From: Doris montereyensis
Lineage: Eukaryota > Mollusca > Gastropoda > Nudibranchia > Dorididae
Direction: 5' to 3'
DNA: 64,000 nucleotides
NCBI GenBank assembly: GCA_037039925.1
Contig: JAXRKP010000170.1
Coordinates: 385,258 to 449,257, forward strand
Shown: one piece after another, positions 12,089 to 23,786 of the stretch
Layout: the number at the start of each line of letters is the position of its first letter
Numbering within the stretch: position 1 is the stretch's first letter
The notes under the pieces: generated by a model
Databases searched by the model: none
Seen by the model: only the letters and a program-made list of their open reading frames with translations
Told to the model about the DNA's origin: nothing
Made by a program: the position numbers and the translations under genes

Positions 12089-12684
12089 TATAAAAATAAT
12101 TTTGAACGAGTTAACATAGGTTTAGATTTATTATGTTATTGTTCAGAAATCACCTTGGTACTACCTGTGGATTGGGGGCCTCAGTACGACCTGTGAATCG
12201 GGGGCCTCGGTAATCCAGTCACCTAAGCATAAACACATTGAATTGCAGGTTTCAAAGCTAGGCTCAGCCATGTGTGGCATACTGAGCATAACGGGACCGG
12301 TTCAGGGTTCAGAAGAAGAAGAAGACCAACTACAACAACAACAGCAACAAACCTTTGCAAGCATTCACATGACAATGTGGTAAAAATGCCTCTGACATAC
12401 ATATTAACAGCCCCTCAGACAGCAATTGTTGAAAGCATATATTCATACAACAATATAAGGTGAAAATTGTTTAACTTGGATAAAACTGTAAAGAATGTGG
12501 TGAAATAAAACTCAGCAATAGTACTTAAGGCTTTAAAAACAGAATTAAACACATCACTTTAAAAACAAAATTGGACTAATATTTTACGTTCAATCAAAAT
12601 ATGCGCGCTGACAGTAAAACTCAAGAATTTATTTGGTCAGTTATAATGAAGAAGAAGAAGAGATTAACAGTATTGTCTCTCTTT
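12089..12684. other. Intergenic DNA, no gene seen
   Basis: It contains a short internal duplication near 12160-12210 (CTACCTGTGGATTGGGGGCC and CGACCTGTGAATCGGGGGCC) but no coding signal. Confidence 0.5.
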
Positions 12685-12826
12685 GTAACAATGTACCTTT
12701 GTAATGTACCTTTGTAATGTCCCTTGTAATGTCCCTTTGTAATGTACCTTTGTAATGTACCTTTGTAATGTCCCTTTGTAATGTCCCTTTGTAATGTACA
12801 TTTGTAATGTACCTTTGTTTGCTTCA
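12685..12826. repeat. 13-14 bp minisatellite (TTTGTAATGTACC)
   Basis: About ten copies alternating TTTGTAATGTACC and TTTGTAATGTCCC. Confidence 0.95.
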
Positions 12827-12965
12827 TTGGAATTCACCTCGGCTGTCTGTCATATGCAATGACCTCAGTTAGGGTGAATTAAGAGATGAAACAGCAATAT
12901 GAAAGATTGTGACATGTGTTTTTTAAAAGTGAAATGACTGAAGAAGAACCTACCACTGCCAGTCA

Positions 12966-13235
12966 TGGAGGGGACTCGGTAGTGAAGAGGCAAGGTGTTG
13001 GCCTCTCAACCAAAAAGTAGTGGGTTCTAGCTCCTCCAATGGTTGAAAAATTTTCTCGAGCAAAATCTACCCCCTGGTCCTGGTAGGTGGATCGACACCT
13101 AGTCCCATCAGAGATGGACTATAAAAGGAAGATCCCTTGGCTGTTTACAGGGCAGTCTGAGCAAAATCAAAAATCCTACCAAAACTCCCAAGATCACCTT
13201 AGTGGAAGTGGTGAAATCAAATAAAAAAATTTAAT
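12966..13235 (+). mobile_element. tRNA-derived SINE, family A (copy 1)
   Basis: The head GGACTCGGTAGTGAAGAGG (A-box-like) and GTAGTGGGTTCTAGCTCC (degenerate B box) are followed by the family body: AAATCTACCCCCTGGTCC, GGTAGGTGGATCGACACC, TAGTCCCATCAGAGATGG, GATCCCTTGGC, CCAAGATCACCTTAG, ending in an A-rich tail. Five further copies lie at 23266, 37497, 57341, 62930 and 63736. Just upstream, 12833-12960 is a fragment of the short dispersed family. Confidence 0.88.
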
Positions 13236-14948
13236 AAAATAACCCCCCCCCACCCCCCAAAAAAACCCCCAACAAAACAAATACAAAAAAAAAAAAAAAC
13301 CCCAGTCATGGTCTCCACAACCTGGTAACCTCTGGTGCTTGTGTTACAATTCTTTTCACCTCTTCTCTTCAGCTGCTCTTCTAATTCAAAGATTGGTTGA
13401 TGAATTCAGTGCAAAAGATTGGTAAAATAACTTCCCACAGGAAATGGGTTCGTGGTATGCGAATGCAACTGAGATGATCAAAACTTCATTTGGTAATTTA
13501 CTAACGAATCATTAAAACATTAAATAACATCTCTTTTTTAAACATTTTTTTAACATTAGGAAGCCTCTGTGCTTCATCTAGTTAGGATCCTGTGGCACAA
13601 GAACCAATAGAAATCCACTAAGTACATGCACATATACTAGTTCTTCTATCTTTGATACATGTAAATGGGTTTTTTTGGGTTGTTTTTTTTAACCCAACTT
13701 TAAGAGCAATACTCATCTTTGAATGCTACATTACAAAAGATACAAATCTGTTATTCGATGCTATTGTAATGAAATATGTAAAGACAAACAATGAGGCAAG
13801 GGTCATGTGTCAAATATAATAATGAGCAATATACATGATGTAGATGTTAGAGTCCTGTATTGACTAAGACAAAGACATTAACGGACAACACAAGACAACA
13901 CTTGAGAGCAAAGACGATGAAGCTCAACCAATTCCACAGCTTATCTTTTATGATCATTAGATACAGCTTAAGGTTTAGTTCCTTCAGTTAGTTTTATTAT
14001 AATTGAAATAATAAGTGACAAATGACAAATAAGTGATGATTCCACCTTTTGTAAATTGTAATTTTTTGGGGCATTTCTCATTTTACCTTCATTTCACATT
14101 GACTCTTTTTGTATGGTGATAATGCCCCCCCCCCCCCCCCCCCCCCCACCTTTGTCCTTTTTTGCTTTTATATAGTATGTGATAAAAGGCTACACTCTAG
14201 CAAGAATATTCCATAAACAAGATAAAATCTAAAATATTTTGTGAAATTTTCAACATTAATTGATCAACAGATATTATCTGCGTGACTGAATAAAAATAAA
14301 TGTAACAATGAAAAACTGATAGAGGAAATCTAACTTGAAAAAGAAAAGCAATATGTTTGTTTGTTTGTTTATCTATGTACCATAAGCAGTGGAGTTGAGG
14401 AATACTTGAAAAGATAATTTGGTCAGCAGTATATCATATATTCATGACTGCAAATATAAGGCAGTAGGGAGCTGTTTGACTTTTGACACAAATTCAACAG
14501 AAACATCCCCCTTTCTCAATAAAACATTGGTGTGTGCTTTTAAATATTTGATTACAAAAAGCTTACAACGTGCAATTGTTTTTGTGGGCAATATGAAATA
14601 TCATTAAATGATGAGCAATGACGAAAATACACCTGAAACTTTTGACACAGCATTTATTGACATCGAGTCGTCATCACTAGACCCGGTAAGAGGACAATGA
14701 AGATTTCCAAAGTCAATAGCGTAACTTGAAAGTGTCGCAGATTAAAAGAAGAGCAAGTTACAGAATTATAGATGGCAATGCAATAAACAAAAAGTACAAT
14801 TAAACACAAATTCTACCTTAAGATAAAATTAGGGGAAAGCAGTGGTGTGAAGCATAAGTGATTGTCATCCCATTGGAAAGAACAGGCTGATATCAACAGT
14901 GAAAGTCACAAACCTTGTAAGTCTAAAATAAGCAACACTTTTTATTTT
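13236..14948. other. Intergenic DNA with poly-C and a small repeat
   Basis: No gene recognised. A poly-C run lies at about 14126-14150. The block ACATTAGGAAGCCTCTGTGC through TAGTTAGGATCCTGTGGCAC (13554-13620) recurs at 14951-15010, where it overlaps the end of the Cys-rich gene's last open frame. Confidence 0.5.
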
Positions 14949-14975
14949 TAACATTAGGAAGCCTCTATATTTTGT

Positions 14976-15365
14976 TTAGTTAGGATCCTGTGGCACAAGA
15001 ACAAATAGAAACCTGTATAATAGCCACATGAGTAATCTGTGAATCCTATTGGGTCTAGTTTTGAAGCTTGCAAACCGTGTATGTCTGTGAAAATTGATTA
15101 AAAAACGCAGCATCATTTTCTTTGATTTTCTCAAAACATCCAAAGTTGGATTTCCACGGATTGCGACTTTCGCTGTCGAAATGTTGTAAAAGAATTTGCA
15201 TGAATGTTTGTCATTACTTGACATTTGCTGTTCAATAAAGGATGACAAATCACAAATCAAATTGCAATGAAATACAATGGCTTTTTGCAACATCATGAAA
15301 GGAGAGTGGAGGAAGGTGGGCGGGTAGAGCTGGCGGTACTTGTACTTGCTGGACCAACACGTTAG
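14976..15365 (-). CDS. Cys-rich membrane gene: putative last exon
   Basis: The acceptor is GACAACAG; the frame opens LTCWSSKYKYRQLYPP and runs 129 codons to TAA. The Tyr- and Pro-rich start looks coding; the Lys- and Phe-rich remainder does not look conserved. An earlier unrecognised donor is possible. Confidence 0.4.
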   Translation of the reverse strand, partial: LTCWSSKYKYRQLYPPTFLHSPFMMLQKAIVFHCNLICDLSSFIEQQMSSNDKHSCKFFYNISTAKVAIRGNPTLDVLRKSKKMMLRFLINFHRHTRFASFKTRPNRIHRLLMWLLYRFLFVLVPQDPN

Positions 15366-18300
15366 CTGTTGTCATTAACAAACAAAATGCTAAAAGAAGA
15401 TAAAGGATCAGAAGCACCAATGATGCTGTTGAATGCAACCTCCCACAATTAATTAGAAAACAGAAGGCACATCATATCTACTAAAACTGTTTACCGTGCA
15501 GCATCTTTCAGTACATCCACTACAGTTACACAGCAGGATATCAATGCAGTTGGTCCTCTGAAATAACAACATTAATTTATTCTCTTTTCAAACTTATCGT
15601 TTTGACTTCAACTTCTTGTCTCCTCTTCCCTTATTCACAAAAAATGACAAACACTCATTACATTAATAGTCAAGTTGACGAGATGATTTCGAATAACTTT
15701 ACAATGACATCGATGTTTATTGACGTAGGTTTGAACCTTTCAAAGTGTGTATCTGTCGAACATAAACATTCTGAAAATGTATAAAGTCCAATTTTAAAAT
15801 TGTGTTTGTTAGATGAATAAGTCCCTTTATGCTAGTAAAATATTTGATAAGAAAAATAAAATAAAAGTGTTTTAAATATCCATATTCTAGTGAATAAGTC
15901 GCTCTATGCTAGTAAAATATTTAATATGGAAAATAACATAAAGTGTTTTAAATATCTATGTTCCAGATTCTCTCACCTTAGGCTTGCCACAAATGCTAGT
16001 CAAGCAGCCGTTGACATGACAGCCACCACAGCAGGTGCAGCATTCACCGGCCTTGGCACATATTGAACAGCAACAAGGTCCTGTCCCGTCTTCCACGGCT
16101 GGCAACAGTCTGATTTGCATGTTCCACGAGACTAAAAAATAAAAATAATTTGCATGATTCATGTTTTAAATTCTAATTAAGCATGTGATGAAAAAGCAAA
16201 AAAACTACATTTAACTTTAGCTTTTCCTTGTCCCATTATACTGTAGGAGTTAGCTGTTTGGGTTTAACCTTCTCTCATTCTCATCATTTCTTTCAAGCTG
16301 TTGTTTGAAAGTCGAGTAAGAGGCCATGACGCTTTAGATTTGAAAATAAGTTATCGGACAGAACATAGATAAGACGACAAAATATGACACAAAACCTCCG
16401 ACTCGCAAATAACATCTTCGAAATTACGCAATCAGAAAATTAAATAAACGGTTCAATTGAAATAAATTTACAGTTTTTCTTCCACAATGGCTGTAGACCA
16501 GTTCAAGCGTTTCATCCTTTAGATTGCCTCAGGTGAGAGCAACCTGATCAATCATAAGGGTGTATTGGAATACATGGAGCATTGGAGGAGGGAAAGAAGC
16601 CAAGCGAGACTTATTCAGTCGTACCAATAGTTTCAGTATTATTCACACTTTCTCTGGTATTCAAAGGCATAATACGCATCTAAGACATTTGTTGTCTCAA
16701 GTCAAAAGTATAAAGTAGTGAATTCTGTTTTAGAAATGAACAAAACCAGTCCGAATACCATCAAAATTTGATAAGAAATAAAGATTTTGTGATAACAATG
16801 AATTGAGGCATAATTTTTCTTCGAGTGTGTAATATTAAAATATTTTTTGTTGATTCCATGTCAAATTTGGAAATTTTGGAACAAGTCTTTTTCCCCAAAA
16901 AATTTGAAACCGGTAATTGCATCCCGTCTCCTATAAATCAAATAGCAAGCATTTCAACTTTTTCGTACAAATTTCCAGGATCTCTACTAATATATTCCAA
17001 CAGCCTTCCACTATAAGGTAAGCACATTCGACTGTCAAAGTAAAATGTATAATAACTAAAACAAAAGCAAGGAACATTTCACACAAGTTCTGTCTGGTCT
17101 ACAAATGTGTCAATGATATGGCCCCCAACTATCTTCAATCCTTGATCACCGTTTATAAACTTTCTCGACCTCTTCATCTGTCCCATCAAGTACAACTTCA
17201 AGAAAAGATGTTCAAATCTCGCTTTCTTGCAGCGCTTTTCAATTATCGGCTCCCCATATTTGGAAATCTCTTTTTCTGAAACAAGAACTAGTTCCAGTCT
17301 TTCAGTCATCAAAAGCAAATTGGAAAACTCTTTAGTATAGCCTACCAGTGAAATTTTTGTCAACAATAATTGTGTTTTAGATAAGATTATATATACTTGT
17401 GTGTGTGTGTGTATATGTATGTGTATACATGTTAAGTTGTAACATTACATGATGTTTCATTGTATACTTTGTTGAAATGTAAAGCGCCATTGAGCACTTC
17501 TATGTGGATATTGGCACTATATAAATAATTCCTTTTCTTTCTTTCTTTCTTTCTAAGTATATTGATTTCTAAGCGGTCATTTTATCTTGGGTTAAAGATT
17601 AAAAGTCAATCAGAGAGGAGAATTGAAAGTTGACTCCTCAAGGAGCATCAGACTTGATTTGAATATAGACTGGAGTGGAGTTTCACGTTGGAAAAAGTCA
17701 ATGTTACAGACGTCAAAAGAAAGAGGTCATTAAGTATACAAGAATGATGTAGAGCCAAAAGATATCTGAACAGTCAAGCCTCAGCATAATAACTTATACA
17801 CAAGTTAACACATCTTAAAAATTGTATCTAATAATAGCCAAAACAAAAACACCCCTATCTGAAACTAAAATATTTGGTTCATAATAGTATTTCCACTGTG
17901 TCTTACCACATCTACATAAATAAATTGATTTCAAAACATTGTTGGACACATGTGTCTGACACGACTTCAGATCACAGGCAGCCTGTTTAACATGTATGTT
18001 CAACACACCAGCAATGCGCTAATTAAGAAGAGAGCTTTGAAATTTAAATATCATAAGATAAGATAAGATAAGATAAGATTTTTAGTTGTCACGTTTCAAA
18101 CCAAAATGAATAAATTACTTATACAATTCATCTTTTTCACTTTCATTCTCTCTTCCATTCTCAATTTCGTGACTCAAATCAATACATTACAAAACCAGCG
18201 CTTTATGGATATGGACAATATAAAATCATAATGATTATGTTGTATAAATGTAAATATATTTTTAAATCTTTGTAAATTGTTATCACAGATACAAAAGTTG

Positions 18301-19780
18301 TTTAAACAGCTTATTTTCACAATATAAATTAATGTCTAAGTAGCCTTTCTAAACATGTAATTCCTTAATATACTCTCATAAAAATTTGCATTATTGTACA
18401 TACTAGACAAGAAATAAATGTTTAGTAAATTCAGTAAAACTGATAAATAAGAGCTTAAAACTGAGAGCAAGAGTTTAAGGCTAAGAAATAGTATAATTTA
18501 AACAAAAAAAAACTCAAGGCTAACACCAACTTTTATTAAGGCCAAAATGAAACTGGTTCACTATTAAATTTCCCATGGCACAACACCCAATGCTTATAAG
18601 AACTAAATGCTCCTAGAACTTTTCAAGAGACAAAAAACTGAGACTCAGGCATTCCCTTCACTGTCTAAACACTAAAATATGGCCTAACTTCATTTGACGA
18701 ACTATACTTTGTAAATGTTATTAAAAAGGGCATGAACACATTACAAGACCAGTCCCATCCCTTGAACAAAGAATACGAAAGATCACAAAGATCCCAACGC
18801 CTCATGTACAAAAGATCGAGAACAGAAAAAATGTAAAAATTCATTTGTTCCCACCTCCATTAAAAAACACCATTGACCAGAACAAATGTCCTTTAAGACA
18901 AATAAAGACACCTTCTCTTATCTCATGGACTAGCACATGTCTTGCATAGATGATGGCCTGCTTCAATCACATAGCAACACAAAGCGGCCTAAGTCCTTTT
19001 TGTATCTTTCTCAAAACCATGAAAAACAAGTTCTGGCCATATGGGCCTAAAGAAGTGGGAATTATTTGAAGGATGAAGTTATCTTTAAAGAATCATACAT
19101 ATTTGACTGAATAAGATAAAATGTACCTGCTGAAGGACAAAGGTGTACATTAAAGTTCAAGTACCCATCTCGTAATTCTCTTAATTCTCTTAATCAGATT
19201 CACTGAATATAGTATAGTAGAAAGACCAAAATTGTTTAACCCTTTTGTGTTTACATCAAGCGGCTGCCATCTTGCTCTGTACGTTCAACTTCCTCTCTGC
19301 TGTGGCAACCTGGTTTGTTTACATTTTCTATCTTCCTGCCAGCTCATCTTCACAAAAGAATGCGGATTGGTCTGCCCTTTCATGCCACTAGATCCCGTTT
19401 AATCTTGTACTCTATTCTACATTTAGAACAATAGCATCCTTTATGTGACCAATTAGAGCTAACAAAACAAAAGAATGTGTCCCTTGTCGGTTTCTGTTGA
19501 CTTAAACAATGTGGGCCTGTAATGGCAGGTGTCGGTTTCTGCCGCTTTAAATATTTAGCGGGGGTTTCGTGTGTCGTCTTTTGTTGGTTTAAACGCTAAA
19601 GGGTTAAGAAACATTTTTTCTCTATTTTATCCTTGTTGTTACAATACATACAGTGAGTATGTGCTTGATGATGATAATGGCAATGATGATAACAACGTAG
19701 CCTCCCACAGCAATGCAAATGATGGCAGCGATTGGAAAGTCTTCTCCTCCATCATCCCCTGTTGAAGTTTGGTTGCTTGG
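14976..19780 (-). CDS. Cys-rich single-pass membrane protein, 5' incomplete (exons 19780-19652, 17982-17907, 16131-15977, 15557-15495, 15365-14976)
   Basis: Five exons on the minus strand, each bounded by AG/GT and compatible in phase (0, 0 to 1, 1 to 0, 0, 0), join without any frame break. The first gives a polar stretch, PSNQTSTGDDGGEDF, then a hydrophobic helix, PIAAIICIAVGGYVVIII, ending IIIIKHILT. The next three exons carry about 21 cysteines, including GPCCCSICAKAGECCTCCGG, CHVNGC and LLCNCSGCTERCC. The last begins LTCWSSKYKYRQLYPPTF and stays open to a TAA at 14976, though its end overlaps a dispersed repeat and may be untranslated. No signal peptide or start exon is seen above 19780. 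The topology (short outside segment, helix, Cys-rich inside) is inferred. It is not a metallothionein by Cys spacing; I do not recognise the family. Confidence 0.6.
15495..15557 (-). CDS. Cys-rich membrane gene: second Cys-rich exon
   Basis: 21 codons between TTTCAG and GTAAAC, reading RTNCIDILLCNCSGCTERCC and then T. Six cysteines, phase 0 at both ends. Confidence 0.6.
15977..16131 (-). CDS. Cys-rich membrane gene: main Cys-rich exon
   Basis: 155 nt between a pyrimidine-rich TTTTTTAG and GTGAGA. Eleven cysteines lie within 29 residues (CCCSIC, CCTCC, GGC, NGC, SIC), ending CGKPK at phase 0. Confidence 0.65.
17085..17560 (+). mobile_element. CR1/Jockey-like LINE, truncated 3' end
   Basis: The plus strand reads KFCLVYKCVNDMAPNYLQSL, then LFNYRLPIFGNLFF before a stop. 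This is a degraded C-terminal region of a Jockey-superfamily reverse transcriptase. The 3' region ends with AAAGCGCCATTGAGCACTTC and GGCACTATATAAATAATTCC, then a CTTT repeat tail: the classical end of this LINE group. It lies in an intron of the Cys-rich gene, in opposite orientation. Confidence 0.75.
17907..17982 (-). CDS. Cys-rich membrane gene: small exon
   Basis: 76 nt between AAACAG and GTAAGA, reading AACDLKSCQTHVSN and then YLCRC. Its single leftover base is what puts the next exon into the Cys-rich frame, which is the main support for it. Confidence 0.5.
18052..18083. repeat. (AAGAT)n microsatellite
   Basis: Five to six copies of AAGAT in the intron between 19652 and 17982. Confidence 0.9.
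18084..19235. other. Intronic AT-rich DNA, no feature seen
   Basis: Lies within the inferred intron between the transmembrane exon and the 76-nt exon. No further exon or repeat was recognised. Confidence 0.45.
19236..19607. mobile_element. piggyBac-like MITE (364 bp) with TTAA target sites
   Basis: TTAA (19236-19239) is followed by CCCTTTTGTGTTTAC. The other end reads GTTTAAACGCTAAAGGG directly before TTAA (19604-19607). CCCTTT termini and a TTAA duplication are the hallmark of piggyBac-type elements. No transposase is present, so it is non-autonomous. It sits in an intron of the Cys-rich gene, 127 bp beyond the transmembrane-exon side is not reached (the exon begins at 19652). Confidence 0.75.
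19652..19780 (-). CDS. Cys-rich membrane gene: transmembrane exon
   Basis: 43 codons between ATTTCAG and GTATGT. It encodes an acidic, Gly- and Thr-rich stretch followed by about 25 hydrophobic residues and a Lys-His stop-transfer. Phase 0 at both ends. If the donor were not used, the frame would end 10 residues later. Confidence 0.6.
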
Positions 19781-21180
19781 CTGAAATTTTCATAATGAAA
19801 AGAAACAAAAAAACAAAACTGTACAGAAGACAAAGAAGTAAGCAAGAAAATTATAATACAAATAAATCTATAATCTAGATGAAAAATTGTTAAAGTTTAA
19901 CAAGCATAATAATAAATGTGTGATCACTGGAGACCATTCTCAAAACAGTCCTTTTAAAGGAAAGGGAGGGGGTTCTTTTGAAGCAATGATTTTGTCTACT
20001 TGTGAATTTGGGTTTTTCATTTGAGTAGATAAATTATGTGTAACTTTCAGTCATCCTATATCCTTTGAAAACTTTTAGAATCTTTGTAGCCATGGAATCT
20101 ACCTTCATCTTGAATTATGGCACAACTTACAAGCTCAACCTCCTCATGTACCAATAAAATCACAAAAAACCTGTGCAGATTTTTCTTTGTTTTTCCATTC
20201 ACTGTCCAAACAGAAAAGTGACCACGGATAATCTAAATATTTTGGATAGTTAAATGCTTTATGAATAAAAAAAACCCAAAACATACAAAGTATATAATGC
20301 AAACATGACAATATTATTTTTACCAAAATACTATTTCTCAAAAAGTATACAAGATATTAGAAAACTCTAATCTCTTTTTTGATATTGAGAAGAACAATAT
20401 GTTTACCAAATACTATACAAAGTGGTCAGTAAATAACGGAGAAGATCAAACATTAATATATGGAAAAACAACATTTCGAGAAAGACAACAAAAAAATAAA
20501 TCCAAAGTAGATGCTTTTGAACAGACGCTTTTGAACAGATGCTTTACACTTTCAACAGTCTCTAACATTGTTATTAATGTGGTGAGGATTGAAAATCTAG
20601 GTTTTGATGTGCGTATGTGGAAAGGATGGAAAATCTAGATTTTGATGCGCCTTTGTTGTGAAGACAGGTGTCAGAATGACCAGCATTTGTTTTTGTTTTA
20701 CTCAACTATTCCTATTACTGCGCATGTGTTTACAAATAGACAGATAGTGACTTCTCGTAATGACATGATTTCTAGGTAATCATGTGGCTTTTAGGTTAGT
20801 TCTATGAAAGCACATTCCCTCTTCAGATACACGCACCAAATTTTCCATTCTCGCTACCATTCTAGGAACTTAAACTTGACAAGTGTGTTGTCGATACAGG
20901 TAACTAAATGAATCCAGTGATACCAGATTGGCTGTTTATTGTCACAGAATAATTTATAAGGAAATTGTCCCCAAAATTCTTATCATTTCTTTTCGCCCTC
21001 ACCTATAAAATGTCTTGCAAAAAATAATGTATGCATCTTACTATTTCTGTACCATAAACTTGTAGATAAATTGTTCTAACAGAACAAGTAAATAACAAAA
21101 AAATCAACATTTTGGTCCCAAACCCACCAATCGAGGTGCTGCATTATATATTGATTTAGCTATTCTCTTATCATTCATTC
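19781..21180. other. No feature recognised (5' side of the Cys-rich gene)
   Basis: Upstream exons of the minus-strand Cys-rich gene are expected here or further right, but I found none with both good splice sites and a coding look. A short duplicated block (GAAAATCTAGGTTTTGATGT and GAAAATCTAGATTTTGATGC) lies at about 20588-20650. Confidence 0.4.
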
Positions 21181-21185
21181 TGTTT

Positions 21186-22905
21186 TCATGCCCTAATCAT
21201 CTGAGATTTTCTTTTCCTATCTCCTTTAAATTGTTTCCTACCACAGACCTCTTCAGTACAACTGAGGAGTGTTTCTTTATACATTTGCCACTTTTCTTCT
21301 ATTTTGCTATCCTTCAAATCTATCTGTCTTTCACTGATATATTTTTTTATCCTGGATTGGTATATCTGTTTTACTAATGGTTTATTTAGTTCTGTTTTGA
21401 GTTGAGTAGCTTTATTTTCTCTCCTTTTCTGTTTGTTTTCCTCAGTTAGTAATCTCATTTTCGCAACCACTAGGTGATGATCACTAGATATTTCAGCTTC
21501 TCTGTTTACTCTTGCATCCAAAAAATAAATGTAAAAGAAAAGGTAAGTGATAACTATTATGTAGTCTATGATTCATTTTTCACTTCTGTCTTCATTTTTG
21601 TACATTTGTGGATATCTTTAAGTGGAAATAAGGTGTTGGCTATTTTCATGCTATTCAAAAGTTTTTAAGTCTCTCTGCATTTGGAGAAGTTGTTGTCTCT
21701 CCTTCTTTACCTATTACGCCACCTGATGTTTCTACATTGTTGCTTCTCTAATATTTAAATCTTCTAAAGCAGGGGTTTTTAAACTGGGGACATGAAAGTT
21801 GGGTGATTGAATAGGAGGTGGATCTGAGCATCGACACTCCTTGGACAATGGAAAGGAATAATGAAAAGACGTTAAAATGTAAATGCGTCATATTTAAAAC
21901 AGGGGTGTTCTAAAGGAAAATATGGACTTTATGAGACTGTTACTGATGTTGCTTATGGTTGCTCTCTCAGATTGCATTTTCATGCATTTGAAACGTCAGT
22001 TGCTTTCTCAAACGTCTGCGTCTATACTACTTAAAGATAGTACTAACTATTACAATGGATAGAATCGGACATTGGGCAGGTGCTTGTACCTGTATGGTAA
22101 CTAAGAGGCTCCGTCCTCCATGAGTCTCCTGCTGCCTTTTTCTTTTCCTTCTCCTTCTCTCTCTCTCTCCGCCCGCTCTCTCTCTCACACAGCCCGCTCT
22201 CTCTCTCTCTCTCGTTTTCTGTCTCTCTTCCTCCCTCTTTCTGATGATACTTAGGAGTGTAGTTTTGCGTGTTTGTGACGTCAGGTGCGTTCTCAAATGA
22301 CTGCGCACCTACTATTTAAAGGTAGTGAAAACTGATAGTTCTAACTACATGTATCATAATGGATAGAATCAGGCATTGGGCAGGTGCTTGCACCTGTATT
22401 GGGATATGACAGCCTCTTCCGCCATGAGTCTCCTGTCTTCTTCTTGTTCTTCTTCGCAGTCTAAAATGTTTGAGCCCCTGTTCTAAAGCCATTAGTTCCT
22501 GTTTGGATTTGAGATTATCTGTAGGCTAGCTATTTGCAAATTTTTTCAAAGATGTCTTTTTTCTTTTTTGTGGGTGTCTTTGTTTGGTCCATAAGCTATT
22601 TATAATTTAATGTCCCGATCTTTTGGTTGAATGTTTACTTCTAATAGTCGCTATAAATTTCCAATTTTCTAGTAGCTTTTCATGCTTTTTATACATTAGG
22701 AGGCCTAGACATGCTCTAGTTCTATCCTTTACATCTACTCCTAAGAAGATTAAAGTATGATTTGGTCCTACATTTTAAAATTCCTTGTCTTTTTTTTCTT
22801 TGCTTCTGTAAAGGCCAAAATGTCTACTTTGATTTTTTCCATTTCTTCGGTTAATTCTCTCTTTTCCATTGATTGCCCTAACATTCCATATTAAAAAAAT
22901 CACAG
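21186..22905 (-). mobile_element. RTE-like LINE fragment, interrupted by a hAT-like element
   Basis: On the minus strand 21186-21521 encodes MDARVNREAEISSDHHLVVA, then KPLVKQIYQSRIKKYISERQ and EEKWQMYKETLLSCTEEVC. This is the linker between endonuclease and reverse transcriptase, very close to 49035-49460. The adjoining endonuclease part (to 21769, then 22481-22905) is diverged, with its start near 22890 matching the 40690-40790 fragment. The segment 21770-22480 is a later insertion. The reverse transcriptase itself is absent. Confidence 0.8.
21762..22488. mobile_element. hAT-like non-autonomous element (711 bp) with 8-bp TSD
   Basis: The ends are CAGGGGTTTTTAAACTGGGG (from 21770) and, inverted, CAGGGGCTCAAACATTTTAG (to 22480). 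TTCTAAAG is duplicated exactly on both sides (21762-21769, 22481-22488). CAGGG-type termini with 8-bp duplications indicate hAT. The interior holds CT tracts and an imperfect duplication of a block (ATGGATAGAATC, TTGGGCAGGTGCTTG, CATGAGTCTCCTG) at 22051-22130 and 22352-22434, which is also dispersed elsewhere in the window. Confidence 0.88.
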
Positions 22906-22979
22906 TCCTTGTTCGGTTCCAGGGTCCTCTTCGAGGTCAATCTGGGTATCATGTATAAAAATGTGGTTTTGGGTAAGCA

Positions 22980-23200
22980 GGTGTTGAGGCCCCCTACCAG
23001 GCCTTGGTTTCCATTTACTGTTGAGGTAACCTCTCCTAGCATTTGGTCAACCAAGACCTGCCTGCAATGTAGCAGGTTGCGATTTTATGTTGGTATTTAC
23101 TCCCTAGCCTTTGGTCAATCAAGACCTGCCTGCAAGGCAACAGGAGACTCATGGATGGCGCGGCCACCTTGGCCCCACACTTTGTAGGCTACAGTAACTA
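22980..23200. repeat. Dispersed repeat containing CAAGACCTGCCTGCA
   Basis: The blocks CCTAGCATTTGGTCAACCAA and GACCTGCCTGCA occur twice in tandem, followed by CAACAGGAGACTCATGGA. Related pieces lie at 42410-42620, 63640-63725 and inside the hAT-like element (as CATGAGTCTCCTG). It is a moderately old interspersed family of unknown class. Confidence 0.6.
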
Positions 23201-23265
23201 TAGTGCAATAATAAAGAGATGCAACAGTGCAAAGAAAAAAGTAAAATCTTTCTCTCGTTCTTTTG

Positions 23266-23565
23266 GGAGACTTGGTAGTCTAGAGGCCAGGTGTCGGCCT
23301 CTCAACTAAAAGATTGCGGATTCAAGTCCCTGCAGGCTGAAAAATATTCTGAAGTTTTTTCCAAGTAAAACCTACTCCGTGGTCCAGGTAGGTGGATCGA
23401 CACCTTGTCACATCAAAGCAGCCATTAAAAAGGAGGTCCATTATGCAGATCACAACACTGTGCACATTAAAGATCCCTTGGCAGTCGAGGCAAAATTATA
23501 AATTATCTTACCAAAACCCCTGAGATCACCTTAGTTGTGGATATGGATAAAAACTAAATATCTCC
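23266..23565 (+). mobile_element. tRNA-derived SINE, family A (copy 2)
   Basis: The head GGGAGACTTGGTAGTCTAGA, then GGCCTCTCAAC and GCGGATTCAAGTCCC, carries both polymerase III box-like blocks. The body (CCGTGGTCCAGGTAGGTGGA, GCAGATCACAACACTGTGCA, GAGATCACCTTAGTTGTGG) is fuller than in copy 1. Confidence 0.88.
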
Positions 23566-23755
23566 CCCCTCTCTGCACGTATGTGCACTGTCGGCAAGCT
23601 TAAAAAATAATGACGAGACTAGCAGTACTGCACTCCCTATCCTTTTCAAGTAGACAGGCTGACGATTTTATTTATCCCACGCTCTCTCACTGCCAGTTAT
23701 GTGTGTACGCATTACGTCACTTAGGTCAGAGGTGGTCGCATGTATGGTGTAGAAC

Positions 23756-23786
<31 letters not shown>

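Noticed and set aside
15250..15438. Leu-rich minus frame resembling a signal peptide
   Set aside because: Its start is not ATG and it overlaps, in another frame, an acceptor and last exon of the Cys-rich gene.
15977..16131. Metallothionein
   Set aside because: The cysteines form CC and CCC clusters rather than the many C-x-C motifs of molluscan metallothioneins, and the exon belongs to a multi-exon membrane gene.
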